Below, in pieces: positions 16,153 through 24,808 of a DNA stretch of 64,000 nt. Under the pieces are notes generated by a model. That model saw nothing but the letters and a program-made list of their open reading frames with translations. It was not told the DNA's origin and ran no database searches. A program made the translations under genes and the position numbers. Numbering within the stretch: position 1 is the first letter of the stretch; each line of letters opens with the position of its first letter. This DNA is from Alphaproteobacteria bacterium (GTDB lineage: Bacteria; Pseudomonadota; Alphaproteobacteria; Rhizobiales; JAJFHR01): positions 1-64,000 of the forward strand of contig JAJRTY010000053.1 in the NCBI GenBank assembly GCA_024278055.1, read 5' to 3'.

Positions 16153-18048
16153 ATGTGTGGCATAGTCGGCATTTTCAATTTTGATGGCGCACCAGTTGAA
16201 GATCAGGTGTTGATAGCCATGCGCGATGCGTTGGCTCATCGCGGGCCTGATGACAAAGGGGTTTATGTCAATGGCACTCTTGGGCTGGGCCATCAAAGAT
16301 TGTCGATCATTGATCTGTCTGATGCCGCCCACCAGCCGATGAAATCACCGGATGGGCGCATCGTCATTGTCTACAATGGTGAGATCTACAATTTCCGGGA
16401 ATTACGGCGGGAGCTGGAAAAGGCAGGCTGGACCTTCAGGAGCCGTTCCGACACTGAAGTTTTGATCGCCGGTTATGCGATCTGGGGCATTCAGGAACTG
16501 GCGCGCCGGATAGATGGCATGGCCGCCTTTGCGCTGTGGGACGCCCGCGACAAGCGTTTGTTTCTTGTGCGTGACCGCTACGGTGTCAAGCCGCTTTATT
16601 TGTGGCGGAGGCGGAACAGCCTGATGTTCGCTTCTGAGATCAAGGCGTTCATGAAGCATCCCGATTTTGCCGTCCAGGTCAATGATGCAGCCCTTCGCGA
16701 ATATTTTACATTCCAAAACCTCTTCCGCAATCACACGCTGTTTTCCGGTGTGGAAAATCTTCCGCCAGCATCCATACTTTCTATTGATGCGCAAGGTGAG
16801 CGGCTTGAGACCTATTGGGACTATGATTTTTCGCAAACCGAGCCGATTGACGCCGAAGAAGGTGTTGCCACTTTGGAGCGACTGATGGCCGAGGCCGTGG
16901 AGCGACAACTGGTTTCAGACGTTCCTGTCGGTGCCTATCTGTCCGGTGGTATGGATTCAGGCTCGATTGTTGCTCTTGCCGGCCGTCGTCTGCCCCGCAT
17001 GCAGACTTTTACTGCGGGTTTTGAGTTGTCGAAAGTCGAAGGCATCGAAGCCAGTTTTGATGAGCGCCGCGCAGCCGAGCTGATGGCCTACACCTACAAA
17101 ACAGAGCATTATGAGCAGGTGATGAATGCCGGTGACATTCGCTGGTCGCTGCCCAGGGTCATCTGGCATCTGGAAGACCTGCGATTGGGTATGAGTTACC
17201 CCAACTATTACATCGCCCGACTGGCGTCAAAATTCGTTAAAGTCTGCCTGTCTGGAGCGGGCGGCGATGAATTGTTCGGTGGCTATCCATGGCGCTACTA
17301 CCGTATTTTTCGCTCACTCGACAAACAGAATTTTCTGGAGAACTACTACGGCTTCTGGCAACGGCTTACCACGGGGCAGGAGCGCAAGGAATTGTTTCGT
17401 TCCGGTGTCGACGACAAAGATGAGATGTTTGGCGTATTCGCCGACGTATTCTCCAATGCCGGAAATATCGGTTTTGAAACACCAGAGGAACAAATTTCGG
17501 CATCGCTTTATTTCGAGTGCCGGACATTTCTCCCCGGCCTGCTCATTGTCGGCGACAAGCTGGCAATGGCCAGCGGGCTTGAGGAGCGGTTCCCCTTCCT
17601 TGATAATGCGCTTGTCGATTTTGCCATGCGCCTGCCGGTAGAACAAAAACTGGCAGACCTGAAGCACATGCTTAAAATTGATGAAAGCGAGGTCCGGAAA
17701 AAGCTTATCGCCCAGGATGCATTTTCTGGTGGCAAAAGCTGTTTGCGCCAGGCCATGGCGCATCTGCTGCCGCGTGAAGTCATGCAACGGCGCAAACAGG
17801 GCTTCTCATCGCCTGAGGCTTCATGGTATCGTGGCGAGAATGCGGATTATGTGCGCGAGACGCTTCTGTCGAAAGACCTTGCCTCGGCAGATTATCTTAA
17901 CCCCGACTTCATTCGCGAAACAGTCGAAGAACATATGTCAAAAAAAGCCAACCACAGGCTGCTGATCTGGTCATTCCTGAGTTTCGAGCAATGGTGCCGG
18001 GTGTTTCTGGGTGGAGACTACCTTCAATTCGCGGCGGGCGCGGCATGA
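16153..18048 (+). CDS. asnB: Asparagine synthase-type glutamine amidotransferase (second copy)
   Basis: The 631-residue protein has the intact glutaminase nucleophile Cys2 (MCGIVGIF), AHRGPDDKG, VYNGEIYNF, the ATP loop SGGMDSG and the block LIVGDKLAMASGLEERFPFLDN. It is a paralogue of the first asnB but clearly diverged, so a different substrate is likely. In glycan loci such enzymes amidate a sugar carboxylate or an amino-acid side group. The stop overlaps the next start as ATGA (18045-18048), giving translational coupling to the second aminotransferase. Confidence 0.92.
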   Translation: MCGIVGIFNFDGAPVEDQVLIAMRDALAHRGPDDKGVYVNGTLGLGHQRLSIIDLSDAAHQPMKSPDGRIVIVYNGEIYNFRELRRELEKAGWTFRSRSDTEVLIAGYAIWGIQELARRIDGMAAFALWDARDKRLFLVRDRYGVKPLYLWRRRNSLMFASEIKAFMKHPDFAVQVNDAALREYFTFQNLFRNHTLFSGVENLPPASILSIDAQGERLETYWDYDFSQTEPIDAEEGVATLERLMAEAVERQLVSDVPVGAYLSGGMDSGSIVALAGRRLPRMQTFTAGFELSKVEGIEASFDERRAAELMAYTYKTEHYEQVMNAGDIRWSLPRVIWHLEDLRLGMSYPNYYIARLASKFVKVCLSGAGGDELFGGYPWRYYRIFRSLDKQNFLENYYGFWQRLTTGQERKELFRSGVDDKDEMFGVFADVFSNAGNIGFETPEEQISASLYFECRTFLPGLLIVGDKLAMASGLEERFPFLDNALVDFAMRLPVEQKLADLKHMLKIDESEVRKKLIAQDAFSGGKSCLRQAMAHLLPREVMQRRKQGFSSPEASWYRGENADYVRETLLSKDLASADYLNPDFIRETVEEHMSKKANHRLLIWSFLSFEQWCRVFLGGDYLQFAAGAA

Positions 18049-19073
18049 TTGCTCATTCCAGCCCCTGGATTGGAGAGCGCGAGATTGACGCTGTCGTTAA
18101 TGTCCTGCAATCGGGCATGCTTGTTGGCGGTGATCGAGGCGGAGAATTCAGCCATGCTCTCAAAAAATTTACAGGGGGCAGGCAGGAGGTTGCTCTTTTT
18201 TCCAGTGGTCGAGCGGCTATCAGTGCGGCGTTGAAAGCGCTCGATCTGCCGTTATGTTCAAGCATAGTTGTTCAGAGCTATGTTTGTGAGGCAGTGTTAT
18301 GGGCAATCCGTGATGCGGGTCATCGGCCTGTGCTTTGCGATATCGGCGAGGGGTGGGTTGCAAATGTTGAACAGATGGAAGCGAAGTTTACATCCGATTG
18401 CCAAGCAATCATTCTGGCGCCGCCGTTCGGATTTAGGCAGACGGCCACCGACTTTCGCCGGTTCAGGGTTCCAATTGTTCACGATCTTTGCCAGGCTTCA
18501 CCGCAAACACTCATCGATACGTCTTCGGAGGCGATTGGCGATATAGTCAGTTTTTCGTTTCACCCGACCAAATATCTGTGTGCAGGTGGCGGTGGTGCCG
18601 CTATTGAAATGACCGGGCGATATGGAAAAAACCTGCGCGAACTGGAAAGAGTTTGTTGCGGACCGGCTCCCTTCTCCGATATTCAGGCAGCGATTGGCCT
18701 AATACAACTTGAACGAATTGAAGAGTTTAAAGCTGGTCGGGCCAAGTTGTATGATCTTTATTTGGCTGGTGTCCACAAGTCGCTGACAGCACGACTACGG
18801 AAATCAATTGATGTACCATCAGGAGCCATGTTCCGCTTTCCTCTCGATCTGAGCCAAGGCGAAGCGAAGGACCTGTTTCCTGTTCTGGCAAATTTCGGGA
18901 TAACAGCCCGTCATGGCGTAGATCAGCCTGCACATCGTGTTCTTGGTCTGGATGACAGACTATTCCCGAACACAGTTCGAGCCTTTGAGAAAACTATATC
19001 CCCACCGTTTTATCCCGCGCTTGGCGAAAGTGATGCTCGACTTGTGGCAGACAGGATTGCAGCATTGCAATGA
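18045..19073 (+). CDS. DegT/DnrJ/EryC1/StrS-type aminotransferase (second, divergent)
   Basis: The 342-residue protein starts at the ATG of the ATGA overlap. It has SSGRAAISAAL for phosphate binding, Asp147 in IVHDLCQASP and a probable PLP Lys176 in SFHPTKYLCAGGGGA, so the fold-I aminotransferase core is intact. It differs much from the first copy: the SFHPTKYL loop and the shorter C-terminal part suggest another keto-sugar or even a non-sugar carbonyl substrate. It is coupled at both ends (ATGA to asnB before and to the FemAB protein after). Confident in the fold, unsure of the substrate. Confidence 0.85.
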   Translation: MIAHSSPWIGEREIDAVVNVLQSGMLVGGDRGGEFSHALKKFTGGRQEVALFSSGRAAISAALKALDLPLCSSIVVQSYVCEAVLWAIRDAGHRPVLCDIGEGWVANVEQMEAKFTSDCQAIILAPPFGFRQTATDFRRFRVPIVHDLCQASPQTLIDTSSEAIGDIVSFSFHPTKYLCAGGGGAAIEMTGRYGKNLRELERVCCGPAPFSDIQAAIGLIQLERIEEFKAGRAKLYDLYLAGVHKSLTARLRKSIDVPSGAMFRFPLDLSQGEAKDLFPVLANFGITARHGVDQPAHRVLGLDDRLFPNTVRAFEKTISPPFYPALGESDARLVADRIAALQ

Positions 19074-20128
19074 GTATAACGGTTAATAAATTAACGAGTG
19101 CCGACAGGTTGATATATAACCAGCATGTCGAAAATTGCGATACGAGCCTTATGTTTCATACGTCGGGGTATATGGATGTACTGGCAGAGATATCACCGGA
19201 CAGTGAACTAATTATCCTCGCGGCATACGAAGGGTCACAAATAGTAGGAACTTTGCCGACTTTCCTGCAAAGTAACGATAATGGTGCTGTTTTAAATTCT
19301 CTGCCCTATTTCGGAAGTCATGGCGATTTTCTCCTCGCCGACGATGCAAATGATCCACAGGTAACAACAAAAGCCTTGGTTGATGGTTTGAAAGACGTTT
19401 GTCACCAACGTTCGATTGGAGCGGTTAATATTGTCTCGCATCCGCTGACACCCGGCATCGAAAGCCTGGCAGATAAGGCTGGGCTGGCTCCGTGGGATTT
19501 ACGCATAGGTCAAATCTCGCATTTACCTGTTGCACCAAAGCGTGAAAAAGCTCTTGAGGAGGTTTTGGCATCCTGTCTTCAAAAAACCCGAAATCTGGTC
19601 CGCAAAGGCTTGCGTCAGGATTTTACGATTGAAGTCTCCACAGCGGATGAAGACTGGCAGCAAATGCAACACCACCATCACCTTGGAATGAAAAGCATTG
19701 GCGGCCGCCCCAAATATGCACGTGAGTTTGCCGCAATTCGCGATAATCTGGAAGCAAAAGGGGCCTGTCGGCTCTATGTTGCAAAGCATGATGGGGCGTT
19801 TGCCGGTGCGCTCCTCAATCTTTATCACCGCCAATGGGTAGAGTATTTTACCCCGGTTGCTGTCGCATCGTTTCGCAATAGACAGGTTCTGTCTGCATTA
19901 ATTGCAACAGCGATGTGCGATGCCATTGTGGAGGGGCGGACCCTGTGGAATTGGGGAGGAACGTGGTCGACGCAGGCTGGAGTTCATCATTTCAAACGAG
20001 GGTGGGGTGCAATTGATCATGTCTACCGGTATATTGGAGCAGTATGGGATGCCCGGCTGAAGGAGAGGGAGCCCAAAAAGCTTCTTGAACAGTTTCCATT
20101 TTTTTATGTCAGACCATTCAGCAATTGA
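19070..20128 (+). CDS. FemAB/GNAT-like acyl- or aminoacyltransferase
   Basis: The 352-residue product has the two-lobe GNAT look of FemAB-type proteins: SLMFHTSGYMDVLAEI near the start, GTLPTFLQ and LNSLPYFGSHGDFL, then in the second lobe CRLYVAKHDGAFAGALLNLYH and LWNWGGTWSTQAGVHHFKRGWG. This family moves an amino acid from aminoacyl-tRNA, or an acyl group, onto an amino group, and is common in exopolysaccharide loci. Here it could place an amino acid or acyl on the amino sugar made by the aminotransferases. The ATG overlaps the previous stop (ATGA). Confidence 0.8.
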   Translation: MSITVNKLTSADRLIYNQHVENCDTSLMFHTSGYMDVLAEISPDSELIILAAYEGSQIVGTLPTFLQSNDNGAVLNSLPYFGSHGDFLLADDANDPQVTTKALVDGLKDVCHQRSIGAVNIVSHPLTPGIESLADKAGLAPWDLRIGQISHLPVAPKREKALEEVLASCLQKTRNLVRKGLRQDFTIEVSTADEDWQQMQHHHHLGMKSIGGRPKYAREFAAIRDNLEAKGACRLYVAKHDGAFAGALLNLYHRQWVEYFTPVAVASFRNRQVLSALIATAMCDAIVEGRTLWNWGGTWSTQAGVHHFKRGWGAIDHVYRYIGAVWDARLKEREPKKLLEQFPFFYVRPFSN

Positions 20129-20144
20129 ATCTTGAGGAAATTTA

Positions 20145-20909
20145 ATGAGTCTTGATTTGTACTATTTCAGCGGAGGGCCGCGTGAGCGTGTACTCCAGGC
20201 AGTGTTGGAGGCTGGCCATCGTGTGCGTCATGTGTTCGTCAATTGTCCGCAAAGGTGGCCAAAAGTAACCCGCACAATTGAAATCGCGCAAAGCCTGGGG
20301 CTGCCTGTCACAGTCGTTGAACGTAAATCAGACCTCGATGGTGTGGTGGAAACGGTGGCCGATGGCCTTTGTCTGTCTGCTGGGTTTGCTTATCTTTTTC
20401 CAAAGCTGTTTCTTGATCGGGTTTCGACCTGTATCAATGTGCATGGCTCGCTTTTGCCCAACTATGCCGGGGCAAGAACGCTGTCATGGGTGATTGAAAA
20501 TGGTGAAATTGAAAGCGGAGTGACCGTTCATCTTGTTGACGAAGGTATCGATACCGGAGATATTCTGTTGCAGCGAACATTTCCTCTTTCGTCGTTTGAG
20601 ACGACGGCCAGCCTTGCCCGAAAAACCGGTGATCTTGAGCCACAGGTGGTAGTGGATGCCCTGGAAAGATTTGAGAAGAGCGGCCTTGAAGGTGGCAGGC
20701 CTCAACTGGAACCACCGCCATCTATCCTTCCCAATCGTGTTCCGGAGCACTCCCGGATAGACCCGGCTCTTCCACTTCTCGATCTGATCAATAAAATAAG
20801 AGCTGCAAACGTTGTTCATTATCCGGCATATTTCTATTTGAACGGAGAAAAAGTCTGTATTCAGCTTTGGCGTCCGGACAAGCCGGTGGATGAAGCGGAT
20901 TTGATCTGA
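20145..20909 (+). CDS. Sugar N-formyltransferase
   Basis: The 254-residue protein matches the catalytic half of methionyl-tRNA formyltransferase: INVHGSLLPNYAGA holds Asn98 and His100, and DEGIDTGDIL holds Asp136, the N-H-D triad that moves a formyl group from N10-formyltetrahydrofolate. Too short for Fmt (about 310), it fits the sugar N-formyltransferases (VioF, QdtF, WbtJ type) that formylate a sugar amine in O-antigens. The two DegT aminotransferases upstream would provide the amine. GAGGA precedes the ATG. The C-terminal 60 residues are family-specific. Confidence 0.88.
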   Translation: MSLDLYYFSGGPRERVLQAVLEAGHRVRHVFVNCPQRWPKVTRTIEIAQSLGLPVTVVERKSDLDGVVETVADGLCLSAGFAYLFPKLFLDRVSTCINVHGSLLPNYAGARTLSWVIENGEIESGVTVHLVDEGIDTGDILLQRTFPLSSFETTASLARKTGDLEPQVVVDALERFEKSGLEGGRPQLEPPPSILPNRVPEHSRIDPALPLLDLINKIRAANVVHYPAYFYLNGEKVCIQLWRPDKPVDEADLI

Positions 20910-20912
20910 TCA

Positions 20913-22076
20913 ATGGCACAGTCTATCGCAGTTACCTGCCAGGGGGTTTCAAAGAGCTTTGCTCTTGCTGATCAGAACAATGCCTGGCGGTTGTTGTTCG
21001 GGGCCGCTTCCGGCCTGCCGGTTTTCGATGCGCTCACGGACGTTTCCTTCGATGTCCCCAAAGGTCAGTTTGTCGGTATCCTGGGGCGTAATGGTGCCGG
21101 CAAATCGACGCTGCTGCGCGTAATTGGTGGCGTTCATGTCTGCGATCAGGGGCAAGTGGCTGTTAATGGCGCCTTTTCAGGGCTTCACGAGCTTGGTTTT
21201 GCCGGACACTCGGATCTTACCGGGCGTCAGTATGCTGAGCGTCTGTTGATGGTCAATGGGTTCGAAAAAAGTGAGCAGGCAGCCATGATAGCGGATATCC
21301 ACGATTTCTCCGAACTGGAGGACCGCTTTGACGATCCCGTCCTTACCTATTCGGCGGGCATGAGCGCGCGGTTGTTTTTTTCCACCGCTACTGCTGGTCA
21401 TTATGATGTTTACCTGCTGGACGAAGTCTTGTCGGTCGGTGATCAGCATTTCCGCTCCAAATGCTGGCGACGGTTGCGCGATCGGGTATCAGGCGGGGCG
21501 TCGGGAATTCTTGTTACCCATGACTGGGCTGCTGTTGTTAAACTGTGCGAGACCGCACATGTTCTCGACAAGGGTCGCATCATTTTTACCGGGCCGGCCG
21601 AAAAGGCCGCGCGTCACTATCTCTATGGAGAAAGTGCAAAGGAAAACCTCCATACCGGAGTTGCCCGTTTCGTTGGTATGCCGCAGTTTCCTGCAAGGCC
21701 CAGGCCTGGTGAGGATTTCATTTTAACGACTGAAGTTGAGATTGAAACAGCAGCGAAGGTCGGTGCGGTGATGGTCATTGAGCGGCTGCAACCGGGGTTC
21801 GGCTGGGAAACCGCATTGATGTCGCGCGAGATGACAACCGTTGGTGAGGAGCCCGGGCGCTACGAAGTGAAAATCACGGTCCCCCATCTGCCGCTGGAAC
21901 CGGGCAGCTATCAGATCAGCCTGCATCTTGCAATACCCGATCCTGAGTTCCCTGGTCGGCGCGTGGCGCTTGATGGATTTGGCTGGCTGAGCGGCACAGG
22001 GTTGCCGATCGAAGTTACCGGAGAGCCGGGACAGGGGCTTGCACTTGCATCGAGATGGGAGGTAAAAAGCCAATGA
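20913..22076 (+). CDS. ABC exporter ATPase, Wzt-like (first of two)
   Basis: The 387-residue protein has Walker A GRNGAGKST, an ABC signature YSAGMSARL, Walker B VYLLDEVLSVGD and an H-loop VTHDW, so ATPase function looks intact. Residues from about 240 form a beta-rich C-terminal domain as in Wzt proteins, where it recognises the capped end of the glycan. It pairs with the permease at 23293. A second, different ATPase follows with an ATGA overlap, so two ATPases serve one permease. Confidence 0.88.
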   Translation: MAQSIAVTCQGVSKSFALADQNNAWRLLFGAASGLPVFDALTDVSFDVPKGQFVGILGRNGAGKSTLLRVIGGVHVCDQGQVAVNGAFSGLHELGFAGHSDLTGRQYAERLLMVNGFEKSEQAAMIADIHDFSELEDRFDDPVLTYSAGMSARLFFSTATAGHYDVYLLDEVLSVGDQHFRSKCWRRLRDRVSGGASGILVTHDWAAVVKLCETAHVLDKGRIIFTGPAEKAARHYLYGESAKENLHTGVARFVGMPQFPARPRPGEDFILTTEVEIETAAKVGAVMVIERLQPGFGWETALMSREMTTVGEEPGRYEVKITVPHLPLEPGSYQISLHLAIPDPEFPGRRVALDGFGWLSGTGLPIEVTGEPGQGLALASRWEVKSQ

Positions 22077-23293
22077 GCGCCTCAGTTAAAGTAAACGGTC
22101 TTACCAAGGTCTTTACCCTTGCACCGGGTGGTGGCCGGCCAGTGTCGTTATTTGAGGCCTTGCGTCTTGGTAAACCCCAGGCGAACATACGCGAGGTGCG
22201 CGCACTTGACGATGTCAGCTTCTCGATTGTCGAAGGTGAACGCGTGGGCATTATTGGTCCCAACGGGGCTGGCAAAACGACGCTCCTGTCTCTGCTGGCC
22301 GGCATTACGGAGCCTACCTCGGGCACTTTCGAGATTGACGGCGACGTACATGCGATGCTCACCATTGGTGCGGTTTTGAATAATATGATGACGGGTCGCG
22401 AGAACATTTATCTTGATGCAACCGTACACGGGCGTTCCAAAGAGCAGATAGATGCTGTAGTTGAGGAAATTATCGAGTTTGCTGAACTGGGCGAGTATAT
22501 CGAACGACCGGTGTTTACCTATTCGTCCGGAATGAGGGCGCGGCTGGCATTTTCCATGGGTGTCTTCATTGACCCGGATATCCTGATCCTGGATGAGACA
22601 TTGTCGGTTGGCGACGCTTTTTTTGCGCAAAAGGCCGGTCGCCGTATGAAAGAAGTGGCCGCGAAGGGCCGCATCGTCATTCTGGTTACTCATTCCACCG
22701 GTGCTGTCGTTGATATGTGTACACGATGCCTGTGGTTCGAAAATGGCCGGATCGTTATGGATGGTGATCCAAAGAAAGTCACCTCGGCTTATGAAGCATC
22801 CGTCAGGCAGACAGATGAAGCAGCGCTGAAGCGCAAGTTCGGTACCGATCATAATGTAGAAACCCGGCCGGAAGTTGGTGTGATCGAACGTGTTGACATT
22901 GTGCAAGGTGGCGAGAAGTGCAAGGCAGGCGTGGCAGCCTTCGCTCCGGTAAGCTTTCAGATTTCCGGAGCACTGGGCCAACAGGTAAACGACTGCGATA
23001 TACAGATCACCATGTTGCGTGTTGACGGTCGAAAAATCTGGCACTCAGGTCTGCGGCAATCCGGGCAAAGCCTGCCTGCCCATGGGGACTTCAATGTGGA
23101 GGTAACACTTGATCCCTTCATTCTTGGTGCTGATCTTTACCGCCTGGATGTCAGTCTTGTCGACAGTCTGGGTGTGTGTTGTGCCGCCTCGCGGGTTTTC
23201 GAGGTGGTTGACGAGGAGGGACAGATAGGCGGTGTGCCGCTTTTATTTTACCCTCCGGAAATCATAACCCGGCGAATTGAGGATACAAACTGA
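22073..23293 (+). CDS. wzt: ABC exporter ATPase, Wzt-like (second of two)
   Basis: The 406-residue product starts at the ATG of the ATGA overlap, with GGAGGT nine bases before it. Walker A is GPNGAGKTT, signature YSSGMRARLAFS, Walker B ILILDETLSVGDAFF and H-loop VTHST, the exact wording of O-antigen/capsule Wzt ATPases. The C-terminal half (from about 250) is a Wzt-C-like beta domain. It differs from the first ATPase in nearly every loop except the core, so this is an old duplication or a heterodimer, not a recent copy. It overlaps the permease start by one base. Confidence 0.92.
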   Translation: MSASVKVNGLTKVFTLAPGGGRPVSLFEALRLGKPQANIREVRALDDVSFSIVEGERVGIIGPNGAGKTTLLSLLAGITEPTSGTFEIDGDVHAMLTIGAVLNNMMTGRENIYLDATVHGRSKEQIDAVVEEIIEFAELGEYIERPVFTYSSGMRARLAFSMGVFIDPDILILDETLSVGDAFFAQKAGRRMKEVAAKGRIVILVTHSTGAVVDMCTRCLWFENGRIVMDGDPKKVTSAYEASVRQTDEAALKRKFGTDHNVETRPEVGVIERVDIVQGGEKCKAGVAAFAPVSFQISGALGQQVNDCDIQITMLRVDGRKIWHSGLRQSGQSLPAHGDFNVEVTLDPFILGADLYRLDVSLVDSLGVCCAASRVFEVVDEEGQIGGVPLLFYPPEIITRRIEDTN

Positions 23294-24084
23294 TGACATT
23301 CATCGGATTTAACAAGCGCGATCTGGCGATGATGAAAAATCTTTTTCAGATGACCCTCAGAGATCGATTTCTCGGTTCGCGTCTGGGGTTGATCTGGGCC
23401 GGGCTCTCTCCTCTTATGCTGATGGGTATTTTTGTCTTTGTGTTCACCTTCGTGTTCCCCGGGCGCTTGCCTGGTCGCGAAGGGTCGCTGCCATTTGTGA
23501 TCTGGCTGATAAGCGGATACGGGCCGTGGCTGGCACTCAGTGAAGGGCTGGTTGCCTCAACCATGTCAGTTATAGCCAATTCAGGGGTTGTCAAGAATAT
23601 TACCTTCAAATCCGAGCTTCTGCCCATAGTAGGCGCAATGCTTGGAGTAGTGCCGTTGCTGGTCTCCTTTGTTATCATTTTTTCACTGCAACTGATCTCG
23701 GGTGAATTGCCGACAGCGGCGGTTTTGATACTCCCGTTTTCAGTGCTGCTGTTGCTGGTTTTCGTCTCAGGCGTTGGCTTTTTTCTCAGCTCGATCAATG
23801 TTTTCGTCCGCGATGTCTCGCTCGCCCTGCCGAATATATTGATGCTGTTTCTTTTCTCCTCTCCAATCTTCTATCCCCTGAGCGTATATCCCGAGGCAAT
23901 CCAGCCAATCCTGCAATTCAATCCGTTCTACGTCCTGGCCGAATTCTTCCGCGCACCCATATTGTACGGTGAATTGCCGCCGCTTTGGATGTTTATCTAC
24001 ATGCCGATTGTGTCCGGCCTGATTTTCTTTGTCGGACTAAGGTGGTTCCGCCACCTGAAATCATTCTTCGATGCCAGACTTTGA
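23293..24084 (+). CDS. wzm: ABC-2 type polysaccharide export permease
   Basis: The 263-residue inner-membrane protein has about six hydrophobic segments and the typical start LFQMTLRDRFLGSRLGLIWAGLSPL, followed by the conserved VNVFVRD-like motif (SSINVFVRDVSLALPNILML) and FLFSSPIFYPLSVYPE. It is the Wzm/KpsM/TagG family, which moves an undecaprenyl-linked glycan across the inner membrane. GAGGA lies before the ATG. With the two ATPases it forms the ABC-dependent export route; no wzx or wzy is visible. Confidence 0.93.
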   Translation: MTFIGFNKRDLAMMKNLFQMTLRDRFLGSRLGLIWAGLSPLMLMGIFVFVFTFVFPGRLPGREGSLPFVIWLISGYGPWLALSEGLVASTMSVIANSGVVKNITFKSELLPIVGAMLGVVPLLVSFVIIFSLQLISGELPTAAVLILPFSVLLLLVFVSGVGFFLSSINVFVRDVSLALPNILMLFLFSSPIFYPLSVYPEAIQPILQFNPFYVLAEFFRAPILYGELPPLWMFIYMPIVSGLIFFVGLRWFRHLKSFFDARL

Positions 24085-24106
24085 GCCATTATAGAAAAAC
24101 TTGATC

Positions 24107-24808
24107 ATGCTAGTTGCCATTCACCAGCCCAACTTTTTCCCCTGGCTTGGCTATTTCGACAAGATCCGGCGGGCCGACGTTTTTGTGTTTCTCGATGCTG
24201 TCGATTACCCGCGCTCAGGCTCCGGTTCCATGGGGTCGTGGACAAACCGGGTGAAGCTGGCAATTCAGGGTGAAGCGCGCTGGATGACATGTCCTGTCAA
24301 ACGCATGCCGCTTGGCTGCCCCGTCCTTGAGGCAGAGATCAATGATATTCAACCCTGGCGGACCAAATTATTGAAAACACTTGATGCCAACTACCGCAAG
24401 TCTGATTGTTACGACGAAGCATTGGCGCTACTTGAGCCTTTGATCAGATCGCCGCAAGCTAATCTTGCCAGCTTCAACATTTCGGCAATCAAGGCGATAG
24501 CAGCAAGGCTCGGAATTTCGACCCCGATGGTTCGCCAATCCGAATTGCCGCACGAAGGACAGGCGACCGAACTGCTGATCTCGCTGGTAAAGGCCGCTGG
24601 CGGCGATGCCTATCTGGCCGGTGGCGGTGCCGGCGGTTATCAGCAGGATGATTTGTTCTCTGCCCGTGGTATCTCACTTGTCTATCAGAGCTATGAGCCT
24701 GTGTCCTATGGACCAGCGGACCGTTTTATCCCCGGTCTTTCGGTCATCGACTACCTGATGCATGAAGGCTGCCAGCTTGCCGAAGTTTTTGAGGGTGGCA
24801 AAACATGA
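24107..24808 (+). CDS. WbqC-like family protein
   Basis: The 233-residue protein begins MLVAIHQPNFFPWLGYFDKI, the near-invariant opening of the WbqC family, and has WTNRVKL and AFLAGGGAGGYQQ-type motifs further on. WbqC proteins occur in O-antigen and capsule loci and in some cofactor clusters; their reaction is not established. Their conserved His-Gln-Pro and Asn near the N-terminus suggest a catalytic site. I start at the ATG at 24107 and not at the TTG two codons earlier. The stop overlaps the next start as ATGA. Confidence 0.85.
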   Translation: MLVAIHQPNFFPWLGYFDKIRRADVFVFLDAVDYPRSGSGSMGSWTNRVKLAIQGEARWMTCPVKRMPLGCPVLEAEINDIQPWRTKLLKTLDANYRKSDCYDEALALLEPLIRSPQANLASFNISAIKAIAARLGISTPMVRQSELPHEGQATELLISLVKAAGGDAYLAGGGAGGYQQDDLFSARGISLVYQSYEPVSYGPADRFIPGLSVIDYLMHEGCQLAEVFEGGKT

